A DNA stretch of 32,349 bases, taken from positions 1 to 32,349 of the forward strand of contig JAEZVB010000044.1 in the NCBI GenBank assembly GCA_023443285.1, given 5' to 3'. This DNA comes from Bacillota bacterium. Its GTDB lineage: Bacteria > Bacillota > Negativicutes > Sporomusales > Sporomusaceae. Shown here in pieces: positions 8,609 through 16,910 of this stretch. The notes under the pieces are model-generated. The model saw nothing but the letters and a program-made list of their open reading frames with translations, did no database searches and was not told the DNA's origin. A program made the translations under genes and the position numbers. Every line of letters starts with the position of its first letter. Position 1 is the first letter of the stretch.

Positions 8609-11086
8609 ATGAACGAGAAATACACGCCGCATGAGATTGAAAACAAATGGCAAAAAAACTGGGGCGAAAACAATGCGTTTAGCACAACTATTAACCGCCA
8701 GAGGCCAGAATACTATGTGCTGGAAATGTTCCCTTATCCGTCCGGGAATTTGCACATGGGTCATGTACGCAATTATTCGATCGGCGATGTTATTGCCAGA
8801 TTTAAAGTAATGCAAGGCTATAATGTACTGCACCCCATGGGCTGGGATGCTTTTGGCATGCCTGCCGAAAATGCTGCTATCAAGAATGGTATTCATCCTT
8901 CGTCTTGGACTTGGGATAATATTGCTAATATGCGCCGACAGCAGCAAGAACTGGGTTTATCATATGACTGGGACTGCGAAGTAGCTACCTGCCATCCTAA
9001 TTATTATCACTGGACGCAGTGGTTATTTCTGCTGTTTTTTGAACGTGGTTTGGCGTATAAAAAGAAAGCGGCGGTAAACTGGTGTAATGACTGCAATACC
9101 GTACTTGCTAATGAACAAGTGGTCGATGGCCGCTGTTGGCGTTGCGACTCGGTTGTTGTAAAAAAAGACCTGGAACAATGGTTTCTGAAAATAACAGAGT
9201 ATGCTGACCGACTCTTAGCTGACTTAACTGAACTCAAAGGCTGGCCTGAACGCGTCAAAACGATGCAAGAAAACTGGATTGGTCGCAGTGAAGGTGCTGA
9301 GTTCAGCTTTGATGTACCTGAGATTAATGATAAAATTCCTGTATATACTACCCGCCAGGACACTGTCTTTGGTGTTAGCTATATTGTGTTGGCACCGGAA
9401 CATACACTAGTGGACAAACTTATTAATGGCAAGCCGGAAGAAGCGGATGTCAGGGCTTTTATCGAACGGGTTCGCAATCAAAGCGATATTGCTCGGACTT
9501 CCAATGAGACTGAAAAAGAAGGTATTTTTACCGGTGCTTATGCACTTCATCCGTTTACAGGTGAACAAGTGCCGATTTGGATTGCCAATTATGTATTGGT
9601 GGAATACGGTACAGGTGCAGTCATGGGTGTACCTGCGCATGATGAACGTGACTGGGTATTTGCCGGAAAATATGGATTACCTAAAAAGGTTGTAATTCAA
9701 CCTAATGATAAAGAACTTTCCATTGGTGATATGAGCGGAGCTTATGGTGGCCAGGGTATTATGATAAACTCTGGAGAATTCAATGGTCTTGATAACGAAA
9801 CCGGCAAGGTGAAAATTGCCGAGTGGTTTGAAAAACAAGGCATTGGTAAGCGACGAGTTAATTACCGGCTGCGCGATTGGCTCATTTCCCGTCAGCGGTA
9901 CTGGGGTGCGCCCATTCCTATTGTGTATTGCCCAGAGTGTGGCACGGTTCCTGTGCCAAAAGATCAACTCCCGGTTCTTTTGCCTGAAAATGTTGATTTT
10001 GCGAGCGGGTCAGTATCGCCACTGGCTAAAGCAGATGATTTTATTAATTGCACATGTCCTAAGTGTGGTGGGAAAGCACGACGCGAAACCGACACGATGG
10101 ATACCTTTATTTGTTCGTCCTGGTATTATTTCCGTTATACTAGCCCGCATAGTGTTGAAGAGCCGTTTGATCCTAGTAAAGCAAATTATTGGATGCCTGT
10201 TGACCAATATATTGGCGGCATTGAACACGCTATTTTACATCTTTTATATTCCCGTTTCTTCACCAAAGTGCTAAAAGATGCTGGGCTTGTTAATGTCAAT
10301 GAGCCATTTAAAAACCTGCTGACACAGGGAATGGTTATCAAAGACGGAGCTAAAATGTCTAAATCCAAAGGCAATGTAGTTTCTCCTGAAGAAATTATTA
10401 GCAAATATGGTGCAGACACAGCCAGACTATTTATCCTATTTGCTGCTCCGCCTGAACGGGATCTGGAGTGGAACGATCAAGGTGTAGAAGGTGCGTATCG
10501 TTTCTTAGGTCGCTTGTGGCGGATTATTGAGCACTACGTGCCATTAATTAAAACCCCGGCAAGTGACGAAGCTACAGAACTTACTAAAGCCGAGAAGGAG
10601 CTTCGCCGTATCCTGCATGTAACTATCAAACGGGTTACCGAGGACATTGGTCAGCGCTTCAATTTCAATACAGCCATCAGCGCCATTATGGAACTGGTTA
10701 ATGCTATGTATGCTCTCAAAGAGCAGGGCGTAACACCAAGTGTAACATTGGCACGCGAGGTGGTAGCAGGGCTGCTGAAAATGCTTGCGCCGTTTGCACC
10801 TCATATTGCGGAGGAACTATGGCAAGAGACTATTGCCGAAGGCAGTGTTCATAAACAATTTTGGCCTAGCTTTGACGCAGCTGCACTAGAAGTGGAAGAA
10901 GTTGAGATTGTACTTCAGATTAATGGGAAGGTTCGCGATAAAGTCGTTGTTCCAGTGGGACTTACTGCCAAAGAACTTGAGAAAACCGCACTTGAGCAGC
11001 AAAAGGTTCAGGAACTTATCGCTGGAAAAACACTTGTAAAAGTAATATCAGTGCCACAGAAACTGGTTAATATTGTTGTCAAATAG
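8609..11086 (+). CDS. leuS: Leucyl-tRNA synthetase
   Basis: Charges tRNA-Leu with leucine in the cytoplasm. The 825-residue product has the normal bacterial length. The class I HIGH motif appears as HMGH (49-52) after FPYPSGN. A CP1 editing domain with the TGAVMGVPAHDERD segment, zinc-type cysteine pairs (CPECG and CPKCG), the DTFICSSWYYFRY segment and KMSKS at about 581 follow. The C-terminal anticodon domain ends with LQINGKVRDKVVVP. The open frame reaches back to 8540, but ATG 8609 with GAGGGGG upstream starts the conserved NEKYTPHEIENKWQ segment. It is controlled by the T-box upstream. trxA follows after 42 bp and may be co-transcribed. Confidence 0.98.
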   Translation: MNEKYTPHEIENKWQKNWGENNAFSTTINRQRPEYYVLEMFPYPSGNLHMGHVRNYSIGDVIARFKVMQGYNVLHPMGWDAFGMPAENAAIKNGIHPSSWTWDNIANMRRQQQELGLSYDWDCEVATCHPNYYHWTQWLFLLFFERGLAYKKKAAVNWCNDCNTVLANEQVVDGRCWRCDSVVVKKDLEQWFLKITEYADRLLADLTELKGWPERVKTMQENWIGRSEGAEFSFDVPEINDKIPVYTTRQDTVFGVSYIVLAPEHTLVDKLINGKPEEADVRAFIERVRNQSDIARTSNETEKEGIFTGAYALHPFTGEQVPIWIANYVLVEYGTGAVMGVPAHDERDWVFAGKYGLPKKVVIQPNDKELSIGDMSGAYGGQGIMINSGEFNGLDNETGKVKIAEWFEKQGIGKRRVNYRLRDWLISRQRYWGAPIPIVYCPECGTVPVPKDQLPVLLPENVDFASGSVSPLAKADDFINCTCPKCGGKARRETDTMDTFICSSWYYFRYTSPHSVEEPFDPSKANYWMPVDQYIGGIEHAILHLLYSRFFTKVLKDAGLVNVNEPFKNLLTQGMVIKDGAKMSKSKGNVVSPEEIISKYGADTARLFILFAAPPERDLEWNDQGVEGAYRFLGRLWRIIEHYVPLIKTPASDEATELTKAEKELRRILHVTIKRVTEDIGQRFNFNTAISAIMELVNAMYALKEQGVTPSVTLAREVVAGLLKMLAPFAPHIAEELWQETIAEGSVHKQFWPSFDAAALEVEEVEIVLQINGKVRDKVVVPVGLTAKELEKTALEQQKVQELIAGKTLVKVISVPQKLVNIVVK

Positions 11087-11128
11087 GGGATAATAGAATC
11101 ATTAATATGAGGAGGCGAACAAATAAGT

Positions 11129-11446
11129 ATGCTAACCATTACAAATGTGACAGAGTTCAATGAGGCTGTACTTAAGTCGGACAAACCTGCTCTAGTGGAT
11201 TTCTGGGCACCTTGGTGCGGACCATGCAAAATGGTAGCGCCGGAAGTGGAGGCTGTAGCCCGAAATTTTGAGGGACGGGCAATTGTTGCTAAGGTTAATG
11301 TTGATGAGCAGCAAGATCTTGCCAGTCACTACAATGTAATGAGCATTCCTACATTAGTGGTTTTCAAAGGCGGCAGTGAAGTTGGTCGTATTACCGGTTA
11401 TCGTCCGCAAAAAGATATCAGTGATATATTAGAAAAGGCACTATAA
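11129..11446 (+). CDS. trxA: Thioredoxin
   Basis: A 105-residue classical thioredoxin, the dithiol reductant of ribonucleotide reductase and other cytoplasmic proteins. The active site WCGPC is at residues 29-33 after LVDFWAP; the cis-proline loop MSIPTLVVFKGG and the C-terminal helix are complete. The ATG at 11129 follows an AGGAGG site. It lies 42 bp after leuS and directly before an intrinsic terminator, so leuS-trxA may form one T-box-controlled transcript (inference). The neighbourhood contains no thioredoxin reductase gene. Confidence 0.96.
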   Translation: MLTITNVTEFNEAVLKSDKPALVDFWAPWCGPCKMVAPEVEAVARNFEGRAIVAKVNVDEQQDLASHYNVMSIPTLVVFKGGSEVGRITGYRPQKDISDILEKAL

Positions 11447-11485
11447 AACTAAGACTCCCGGAATTTTTCGGGGGTCTTAGTTTTT
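11447..11485 (+). terminator. Intrinsic terminator after trxA
   Basis: A long stem (AACTAAGACTCCCGGAA against TTCGGGGGTCTTAGTT, with a G-U pair) begins right after the trxA stop codon and ends in a T run at 11479-11485. Confidence 0.9.
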
Positions 11486-11497
11486 ATTACATGTGCC

Positions 11498-11526
11498 TTG
11501 TATTTATATGGAAATTTTGTCATAAT
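11498..11526 (+). promoter_or_regulatory. Probable sigma-A promoter of the nucleotidase gene
   Basis: TTGTAT at 11498-11503 and CATAAT at 11521-11526 are separated by 17 bp, immediately after the trxA terminator and about 35 bp before the GTG start of the next gene. Confidence 0.55.
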
Positions 11527-11560
11527 TAAAACTACATAAAGAAAGGAGAGAGAAAATTTA

Positions 11561-13126
11561 GTGGTTACTAGGAAAGTACTTGTACTTATTGGTATCATAT
11601 GTATCAGTCTAATAGCTTTTTTACCATCAGTTTCTTCAGCGGGAGAAACAAATGAACAAGAAGTAATCGATATTCTCACTGTAAATGATTTCCATGGTGC
11701 CTTGTCCGAGAATGGCAAGAATCCCGGCATGGCCAAATTAGCTGCTTTTTTACGGGAAGAGGTGGCTAAGAATCCAACAGGAACAATTATTATAAGCGCC
11801 GGGGATATGTTTCAAGGGACGCCTGAATCCAATATGCTCTATGGTAAACCGGTAGTTGAAGCAATGAACGAACTTACATTTGCGGCGATGGCTATTGGCA
11901 ATCATGAGTTTGATTGGGGCATCCAGGTACTGAAAGAACGCATAGCGCAATCAAATTTCCCCTATCTCGCTGCCAATATTGTTGATAAAACTACTGGTCA
12001 GGTTGCGAGCTTTGTCAAACCATATACGGTAGTCGAAAAAAGCGGGATAAAAATTGCAATAATCGGTTTGGCCACTCCGGAAACCGCTTATAAGACTAAT
12101 CCCAAATATAGCAAAAACTATATATTTACTGATCCCGCCAAGACAGTAAACCAGCTTATTCCTGAGTTAAAACAGCAAGGCGCCGATATTATCATCGTAT
12201 TGTCGCACTTGGGTAGTGAAATGGATATGTTGTCGCAGCAGGTTACTGGTGAAGCGGCCGATTTGGCTCAACAGGTTGATGGTATTAACGCTATTATTTC
12301 AGGTCATTCGCATAGGAAAGTATCAGGTGCCGTGAATTCAATACCTATTGTTCAAGCAGCATACAATGGACGGGCTGTTGGCAAGCTATCATTTACCTTT
12401 ACTAAAAGCGACAGGAAGGTAGTAAGTGCAGAGGGCGAAGTGATTGAGTTATCAGCAAACACTTTGGTTGCTGATAAAGCGGTACAGGAGATTGTTGATA
12501 AGGTGCAGCAAGAAGTAGCTCCTGTAAAAGACAAAGTAATTGGTTATGCAACTCATCGATTGGAACATGAAAAATTTACTCATTCTGTGCTGGGTCAGTG
12601 GGTAACAGATACTATGCGCCACAAAGCTAATGCAGATATTGCTTTTGAGAATGGCGGAGGTCTACGGGCCAGTATTCCTGCCGGAACGATAACCTTGGGG
12701 AACCTATACCAAGTTGTGCCGTTTGATAATACCTTAGTTACTGTAGAACTAACCGGAAAACAAGTCCTAGCGGTGCTTGAACATGGAATTTATAATAAGC
12801 AGATCGGGATGGTGCAGTTTTCAGGTCTTAGTATTGAGTATGATGAATCACTGCCAGCCAATAAGAAAATTGCCAGAGTAACCTTACACGATGGCAGCAA
12901 CTTGATCCTAGCGAAGACTTATAAAGTTGTGACAAATGACTTCATGGCCCAAGGCGGTGATGGTTTTAGTATGTTTAGCCAGGGCACGCATATTCTGGAT
13001 ACTCAAATTCCACTACGGGACTGCCTGATAGAGGCAGTAACCAAAGCGAAAACCATTAATGCTACAATTGATAAGCGCTTTAGGGAAGTTATGCCGATAA
13101 GCGTTTCAAATAGACCTGCTGCCTAA
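11561..13126 (+). CDS. Secreted 5'-nucleotidase (UshA/YfkN-like)
   Basis: A 521-residue exported enzyme that removes phosphate from nucleotides or related phosphomonoesters outside the membrane. A signal peptide covers about residues 1-27 (basic start, hydrophobic core, SVSSAG). The metallophosphatase domain has NDFHG (D43, H45), GDMFQGTP, GNHEFDWG and SGHSH. The C-terminal substrate domain has NGGGLRASIPAG, followed by VVPFDNTLV and VTNDFMAQGGDGFSMF. No LPXTG, SLH or lipobox anchor is seen, so it is probably free in the cell envelope. The GTG start at 11561 follows GAAAGGAGAG at rather long spacing. It appears to be a single-gene unit with its own promoter. Confidence 0.93.
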   Translation: MVTRKVLVLIGIICISLIAFLPSVSSAGETNEQEVIDILTVNDFHGALSENGKNPGMAKLAAFLREEVAKNPTGTIIISAGDMFQGTPESNMLYGKPVVEAMNELTFAAMAIGNHEFDWGIQVLKERIAQSNFPYLAANIVDKTTGQVASFVKPYTVVEKSGIKIAIIGLATPETAYKTNPKYSKNYIFTDPAKTVNQLIPELKQQGADIIIVLSHLGSEMDMLSQQVTGEAADLAQQVDGINAIISGHSHRKVSGAVNSIPIVQAAYNGRAVGKLSFTFTKSDRKVVSAEGEVIELSANTLVADKAVQEIVDKVQQEVAPVKDKVIGYATHRLEHEKFTHSVLGQWVTDTMRHKANADIAFENGGGLRASIPAGTITLGNLYQVVPFDNTLVTVELTGKQVLAVLEHGIYNKQIGMVQFSGLSIEYDESLPANKKIARVTLHDGSNLILAKTYKVVTNDFMAQGGDGFSMFSQGTHILDTQIPLRDCLIEAVTKAKTINATIDKRFREVMPISVSNRPAA

Positions 13127-13295
13127 CATATTCTGACGTGAAAGACATTTTTGCAGGGTATTAGGTGCTTCGGGCTACCTGAGACTTCTTTGATATATAG
13201 CTTGGAGACAGGAAAGTTTGGAGAGTCAGCAGGGAAGATATTCAAACATGTCGAAATTATCATTAAACTTAAATCCGAAGGAGACATAAATAAAG

Positions 13296-14468
13296 ATGAT
13301 AGGTTGTACTAAATTACTTTGCGGCACTGCTACCGTATCGGACATAGTAAAATATGGTCGCAGTTCCCAGAATTTGCCGCCCCAGATGCTTCAATTTTCC
13401 TCAGATGCCACGCCCATCGTTGTATGGAATTCGACCAATCGTTGCAATCTGAGTTGTCAGCACTGCTATATTAATGCTGAAGACCATGAATATGCAGGCG
13501 AGTTTACCACTGCGGAAGCCAAAGCTTTTATTGACGATCTGGCTACAATGAAAGTGCCGGTGCTTTTATTCTCGGGTGGCGAGCCACTTGTTCGCCGCGA
13601 TTTGTTTGAATTGGGCGCATACACTATTGAAAAGGGAATTCGTCCGGTGATTTCAACAAATGGCACCTTAATTACGCCTGAAATGGCTCAGCGTATTAAA
13701 GCTACCGGCTTCCAGTATGTTGGTGTCAGCCTGGATGGTACCGAAGAAGTACATGATTACTTCCGTGGTAAAAAGGGTGCATTTCAAGAAACGCTTACTG
13801 GTATTCGTAACTCAATTGCCGCAGGCAACAAGACAGGGATCCGTTTTACAGTAAACAAACTTAATTATGATACTTTATCTGATATTCTTGATATTGTTGA
13901 ACGCGAAAAAATCCCCCGTTTTTGTATGTATCATTTGGTATATGCCGGACGTGGCAAGGAGATGGCGGAACTTGACACTACGCCAGAACAAAAGCGTCAA
14001 ACAATAGAACTCTTGATTGAACGGACACTGGATTTCCATAAGCGGGGTATTGAAGTTGAGATTCTAACTACAGATAATCATGCCGATGGCATTCATATTT
14101 TACAATATTTTGAACGTACCCAGCCTGAACGTGTGCCTGAAATTAAGGAATTGTTAGCTATGCATGGCGGATGTTCAGCCGGCCAAAAAATGGCTAATGT
14201 CGACCCGCAGGGCAATGTGCATGCTTGTCAGTTTTGGGGCCATAAAACACTGGGGAATGTGCGCAAGCAGCCTTTGAGTCAAATTTGGAATAATACACAA
14301 GACGAATTCTTGTGCAAGCTTCGGGATAAATCGAGCTATATTTCTGGTCGCTGCGGTGAGTGTCGGTATAAAGATTTTTGCGGCGGCTGCCGGATAAGGG
14401 CAGAAGCTATGTCAGGTGACATGTGGGGTGAAGATCCGGCCTGTTATCTTGCTGATTACAAGGAGTAA
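13296..14468 (+). CDS. nirJ1: Radical SAM/SPASM protein NirJ1-like (haem biosynthesis)
   Basis: A 390-residue radical SAM enzyme. The [4Fe-4S]-SAM motif is C50-x3-C54-x2-C57 (TNRCNLSCQHCY), followed by FSGGEPLVR and the STNGT strand. The SPASM-type C-terminus has many cysteines (GGCSAGQ, ACQFWG, CGECRYKDFCGGC). The N-terminus MIGCTKLLCGTATVSD is typical of the NirJ1 subfamily as I know it. NirJ1/NirJ2 of anaerobic Firmicutes are related to AhbC/AhbD and NirJ, which modify side chains of siroheme-derived tetrapyrroles to make haem. The ATG follows AAGGAG. It is translationally close to nirJ2 (4 bp). The ahbA/ahbB decarboxylase genes are not in the window. Confidence 0.85.
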   Translation: MIGCTKLLCGTATVSDIVKYGRSSQNLPPQMLQFSSDATPIVVWNSTNRCNLSCQHCYINAEDHEYAGEFTTAEAKAFIDDLATMKVPVLLFSGGEPLVRRDLFELGAYTIEKGIRPVISTNGTLITPEMAQRIKATGFQYVGVSLDGTEEVHDYFRGKKGAFQETLTGIRNSIAAGNKTGIRFTVNKLNYDTLSDILDIVEREKIPRFCMYHLVYAGRGKEMAELDTTPEQKRQTIELLIERTLDFHKRGIEVEILTTDNHADGIHILQYFERTQPERVPEIKELLAMHGGCSAGQKMANVDPQGNVHACQFWGHKTLGNVRKQPLSQIWNNTQDEFLCKLRDKSSYISGRCGECRYKDFCGGCRIRAEAMSGDMWGEDPACYLADYKE

Positions 14469-14472
14469 TTGA

Positions 14473-15462
14473 ATGATTATCTCATGGAATACTACCCAGC
14501 AGTGCAATATTAGCTGTGTCCATTGTTATCGTGATGCCGGTGCTAAAAGGGCTGACGAGCTAAGCACTGCCGAAGGCAAAAAACTGCTTAACGAGATTGC
14601 CAAAGCCGGTTTTAAGATTATGATATTAAGCGGCGGAGAACCGATGCTTCGTCCTGATATTTACGAACTTATGACACATGCCAGAGCTGTAGGTCTTCGA
14701 CCGGTTCTTGGCACTAACGGTATTCTACTTACAGGTGATGTGCCGACAAAACTTAAAGCAGCAGGTTTAATGTGTGCCGGTATCAGTGTGGATAGTTGTG
14801 ATGCCGAGCGCCATGATACCTTCCGGGGTGTAAAGGGTGCCTGGCAGCAAACTATGGCTGGCATTAGAGAATGCCGGGAAGCCGGTTTGCCGTTTCAGAT
14901 CCATACTACAGTCACTAACTGGAATGAACAGGAAGTGACTGATATTACTGACTTGGCTGTTGAGCTTGGCGCTGTTGCCCACCATATATTTTTCCTGGTG
15001 CCGGCCGGCCGGGGAAAGGACATTGAAGAAACAACGCTTAAAACAAATCAATATGAAGCCGTGTTGAACCGTATTATTGACAAACAGACTACTGCTTCTA
15101 TAGAGATAAAGCCAACCTGTGCGCCCCAGTTCATGCGGATTGCCAAAGAAAGAGGCGTACCCATGCGATATACCCGCGGTTGCCTGGCCGGGACATCATA
15201 TTGTGTAATACTACCTAATGGTGATGTTCAGCCTTGCCCGTATCTGCCACTGAAAGTTGGGAATGTGCGGGAGACAGCCTTTGATACTATCTGGCAGGAC
15301 AGCCAAGTGTTTAACGAGCTTCGTCATGAGCCGCTTAAGGGTGGTTGCGGTTCCTGCGGTTTTGATAGCTTATGTGGCGGTTGCCGCGCTAGAGCGTACT
15401 ATTACTCGGATGGAGATTATCTTGCGGAAGAACCCTGGTGTAACCGGGGAAATCGTGAATAA
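14473..15462 (+). CDS. nirJ2: Radical SAM/SPASM protein NirJ2-like (haem biosynthesis)
   Basis: A 329-residue paralogue of the preceding gene. The radical SAM cluster motif is C11-x3-C15-x2-C18 (TQQCNISCVHCYRDAG), then LSGGEPMLR. The SPASM-like C-terminus carries CLAGTSYCVILPNGDVQPC and CGSCGFDSLCGGC. The N-terminus MIISWNTT and this gene order match the NirJ2 subfamily. It probably performs a late step (decarboxylation or deacetylation) of the alternative haem pathway; which of NirJ1/J2 does which reaction is not decided by the sequence. The AAGGAG ribosome site overlaps the end of nirJ1, suggesting coupled translation. A terminator follows, so the pair is a separate unit from the hydrogenase operon. 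Confidence 0.85.
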   Translation: MIISWNTTQQCNISCVHCYRDAGAKRADELSTAEGKKLLNEIAKAGFKIMILSGGEPMLRPDIYELMTHARAVGLRPVLGTNGILLTGDVPTKLKAAGLMCAGISVDSCDAERHDTFRGVKGAWQQTMAGIRECREAGLPFQIHTTVTNWNEQEVTDITDLAVELGAVAHHIFFLVPAGRGKDIEETTLKTNQYEAVLNRIIDKQTTASIEIKPTCAPQFMRIAKERGVPMRYTRGCLAGTSYCVILPNGDVQPCPYLPLKVGNVRETAFDTIWQDSQVFNELRHEPLKGGCGSCGFDSLCGGCRARAYYYSDGDYLAEEPWCNRGNRE

Positions 15463-15472
15463 AATTAAGAAG

Positions 15473-15515
15473 AAGGGATTGCTAACAAATGGGGCAATCC
15501 TTTTCTTTCTTTTTG
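15473..15515 (+). terminator. Intrinsic terminator after nirJ2
   Basis: GGATTGC (15476-15482) pairs with GCAATCC (15494-15500), extended by A-T pairs, and is followed by a T-rich tract to 15515. Confidence 0.75.
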
Positions 15516-15760
15516 GCATAAACCTTTCCAAGAATGGAAATCTAATAAAGTCAAATAGTTAGAGCGAGAATGGGATTGTTCTTAGGATGAGATTGGCAAG
15601 CGGCGTTCGCAGCATATCGCCTTATCGCGTAGGAATCTCAAGATGCGTGACTGAGTGTAAAAAAAAACATATTTTCTGAAAAGTATGACAGGAAAGTTGA
15701 AAGAAAAGCAGAATACCAAATTAAGGATTATTAAGCAGTTCATTTTTTAGGGGGGCGACT
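15516..15760 (+). promoter_or_regulatory. Leader region of the hydrogenase operon
   Basis: This 245-bp gap holds no convincing gene. TGAGATT (15588-15594) is repeated inverted as AATCTCA (15634-15640), enclosing a GC-rich segment with smaller pairings (GGCG with CGCC), so the transcript could fold. I see no consensus sigma-A promoter. The hyaA ribosome site (GGGGGG) ends the region. Confidence 0.35.
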
Positions 15761-16888
15761 ATGGAAAAGCGGGATACTCTTTGGGAATTATTTCAAAGAA
15801 AGAACATTAGTAGGCGTGATTTCCTCAAAACATGTGTGGCCTTGACTAGCATCATGGGTTTATCTACTGAACTACTACCGCAAGTTATAGAGGCAGCTGA
15901 GAAAAAACCGCTGGTGCCAGTGATTTGGCTCCATGGACATGAATGTACCGGTTGTGACGAAGCTTTTATCCGGTCTCAGTCACCTTTGGCATCAGACCTA
16001 GTACTCAATATGATTGCTCTTGAATATATGGATGTATTAGCTGCGGCCGCTGGTGAGCCGCTAGAGCATCATCTAGAGGAAACCATAAAGAAATATAACG
16101 GTCAGTATCTTTTGATCTTTGAAGGCGCTGTTCCGGAAGCGGAAAACGGCATTTATTGTATGGTAGGTGGCAAGCCCATTATTGAGACATTGAAGCATGT
16201 GGCAAAAGGTGCTGCTGCCATTATTGAGAATGGCTCTTGCGCTGCCTGGGGTGGTATCCAGGCCGCAAGGCCCAATCCTACTAAATCAGTAGCTGTTAGT
16301 GAGGTAATTAGCGGTAAGCCGATTATCAAAGTTCCGGGCTGTCCGCCTATTCCGGAAGTACTGACAGGCACTATTATGCACTATGTCTTATTTGGTCAGT
16401 TACCGCCTGTTGATAGCCAGGGGCGGCCCAAACAATTTTTTGGAAATAGGATTCACGATACCTGTTACCGGCGACCATTTTTTGATTCCGGTATGTTTGT
16501 TGAGAAATTTGACGATATTGCCAGTAAAGCTGGCTGGTGTCTGTATAAAGTTGGCTGCAGGGGACCGGAGGCTTACAACTCCTGTGGCAATATGCGCTGG
16601 TGGAATGGAATGAGTTATCCTATTCAGTCAGGTGCACCCTGCGTGGCCTGTGCTGCCAAGAATTTTTGGGATAATGATCCTTTTTATGAGCGGTTACCCA
16701 ATATTCCGGTTCCTAATACTATTGTTAACGCTGACAAAGTCGGTGCAATCTTAGCTGGCGTGACTACTGCCGGCGTAGTTACGCATGGTATAGCTTCGTA
16801 TATTCAACATAAGCAACATGAAGCTAAGGCGGATAAAGAACAGCAAGGCAATGAGGAATCAAAGCCTGAGCGCGGTCAAAATGAATAG
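15761..16888 (+). CDS. hyaA: [NiFe] uptake hydrogenase small subunit, Tat-exported
   Basis: The small subunit carries the Fe-S electron chain from the NiFe site. The 375-residue precursor has a Tat signal: S17-R-R-D-F-L-K23 followed by a hydrophobic stretch, ending near AAEKK. Proximal-cluster ligands are C62 and C65 (ECTGC), NGSCAAWGG and GCPP. Medial and distal clusters use the HDTCYRR, GWCLYKVGCRG, YNSCGN and SGAPCVACA segments. Residue 64 is Gly, whereas O2-tolerant enzymes have an extra Cys in this motif, so a standard oxygen-sensitive proximal [4Fe-4S] cluster is expected. A C-terminal membrane helix (about 330-352) would anchor it outside the membrane, followed by a charged tail. First gene of hyaABCD. 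Confidence 0.95.
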   Translation: MEKRDTLWELFQRKNISRRDFLKTCVALTSIMGLSTELLPQVIEAAEKKPLVPVIWLHGHECTGCDEAFIRSQSPLASDLVLNMIALEYMDVLAAAAGEPLEHHLEETIKKYNGQYLLIFEGAVPEAENGIYCMVGGKPIIETLKHVAKGAAAIIENGSCAAWGGIQAARPNPTKSVAVSEVISGKPIIKVPGCPPIPEVLTGTIMHYVLFGQLPPVDSQGRPKQFFGNRIHDTCYRRPFFDSGMFVEKFDDIASKAGWCLYKVGCRGPEAYNSCGNMRWWNGMSYPIQSGAPCVACAAKNFWDNDPFYERLPNIPVPNTIVNADKVGAILAGVTTAGVVTHGIASYIQHKQHEAKADKEQQGNEESKPERGQNE

Positions 16889-16910
16889 TGGACGAGGAGG
16901 AACGGCGTAG

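Noticed and set aside
9816..10274. Open frame of 152 codons inside leuS
   Set aside because: Alternative frame within a highly conserved synthetase gene; no ribosome site.
11087..11128. Separate promoter for trxA
   Set aside because: The 42-bp gap is too short for a convincing promoter; read-through from leuS is simpler.
13127..13295. Terminator hairpin after the nucleotidase gene (AGGTGC...GCTACCT)
   Set aside because: The stem is short and imperfect and is not followed by a T run. The interval holds no gene that I can support.
15257..15562. Open frame of 101 codons over the end of nirJ2
   Set aside because: Out of frame with the SPASM-coding sequence and crosses the terminator; a shadow of nirJ2.
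15587..15679. A 30-codon frame with two cysteines just after the radical SAM genes, which might be a modified peptide precursor
   Set aside because: No ribosome site at a proper distance, it lies after the nirJ2 terminator within a possible structured leader, and NirJ-type enzymes act on tetrapyrroles, not peptides.
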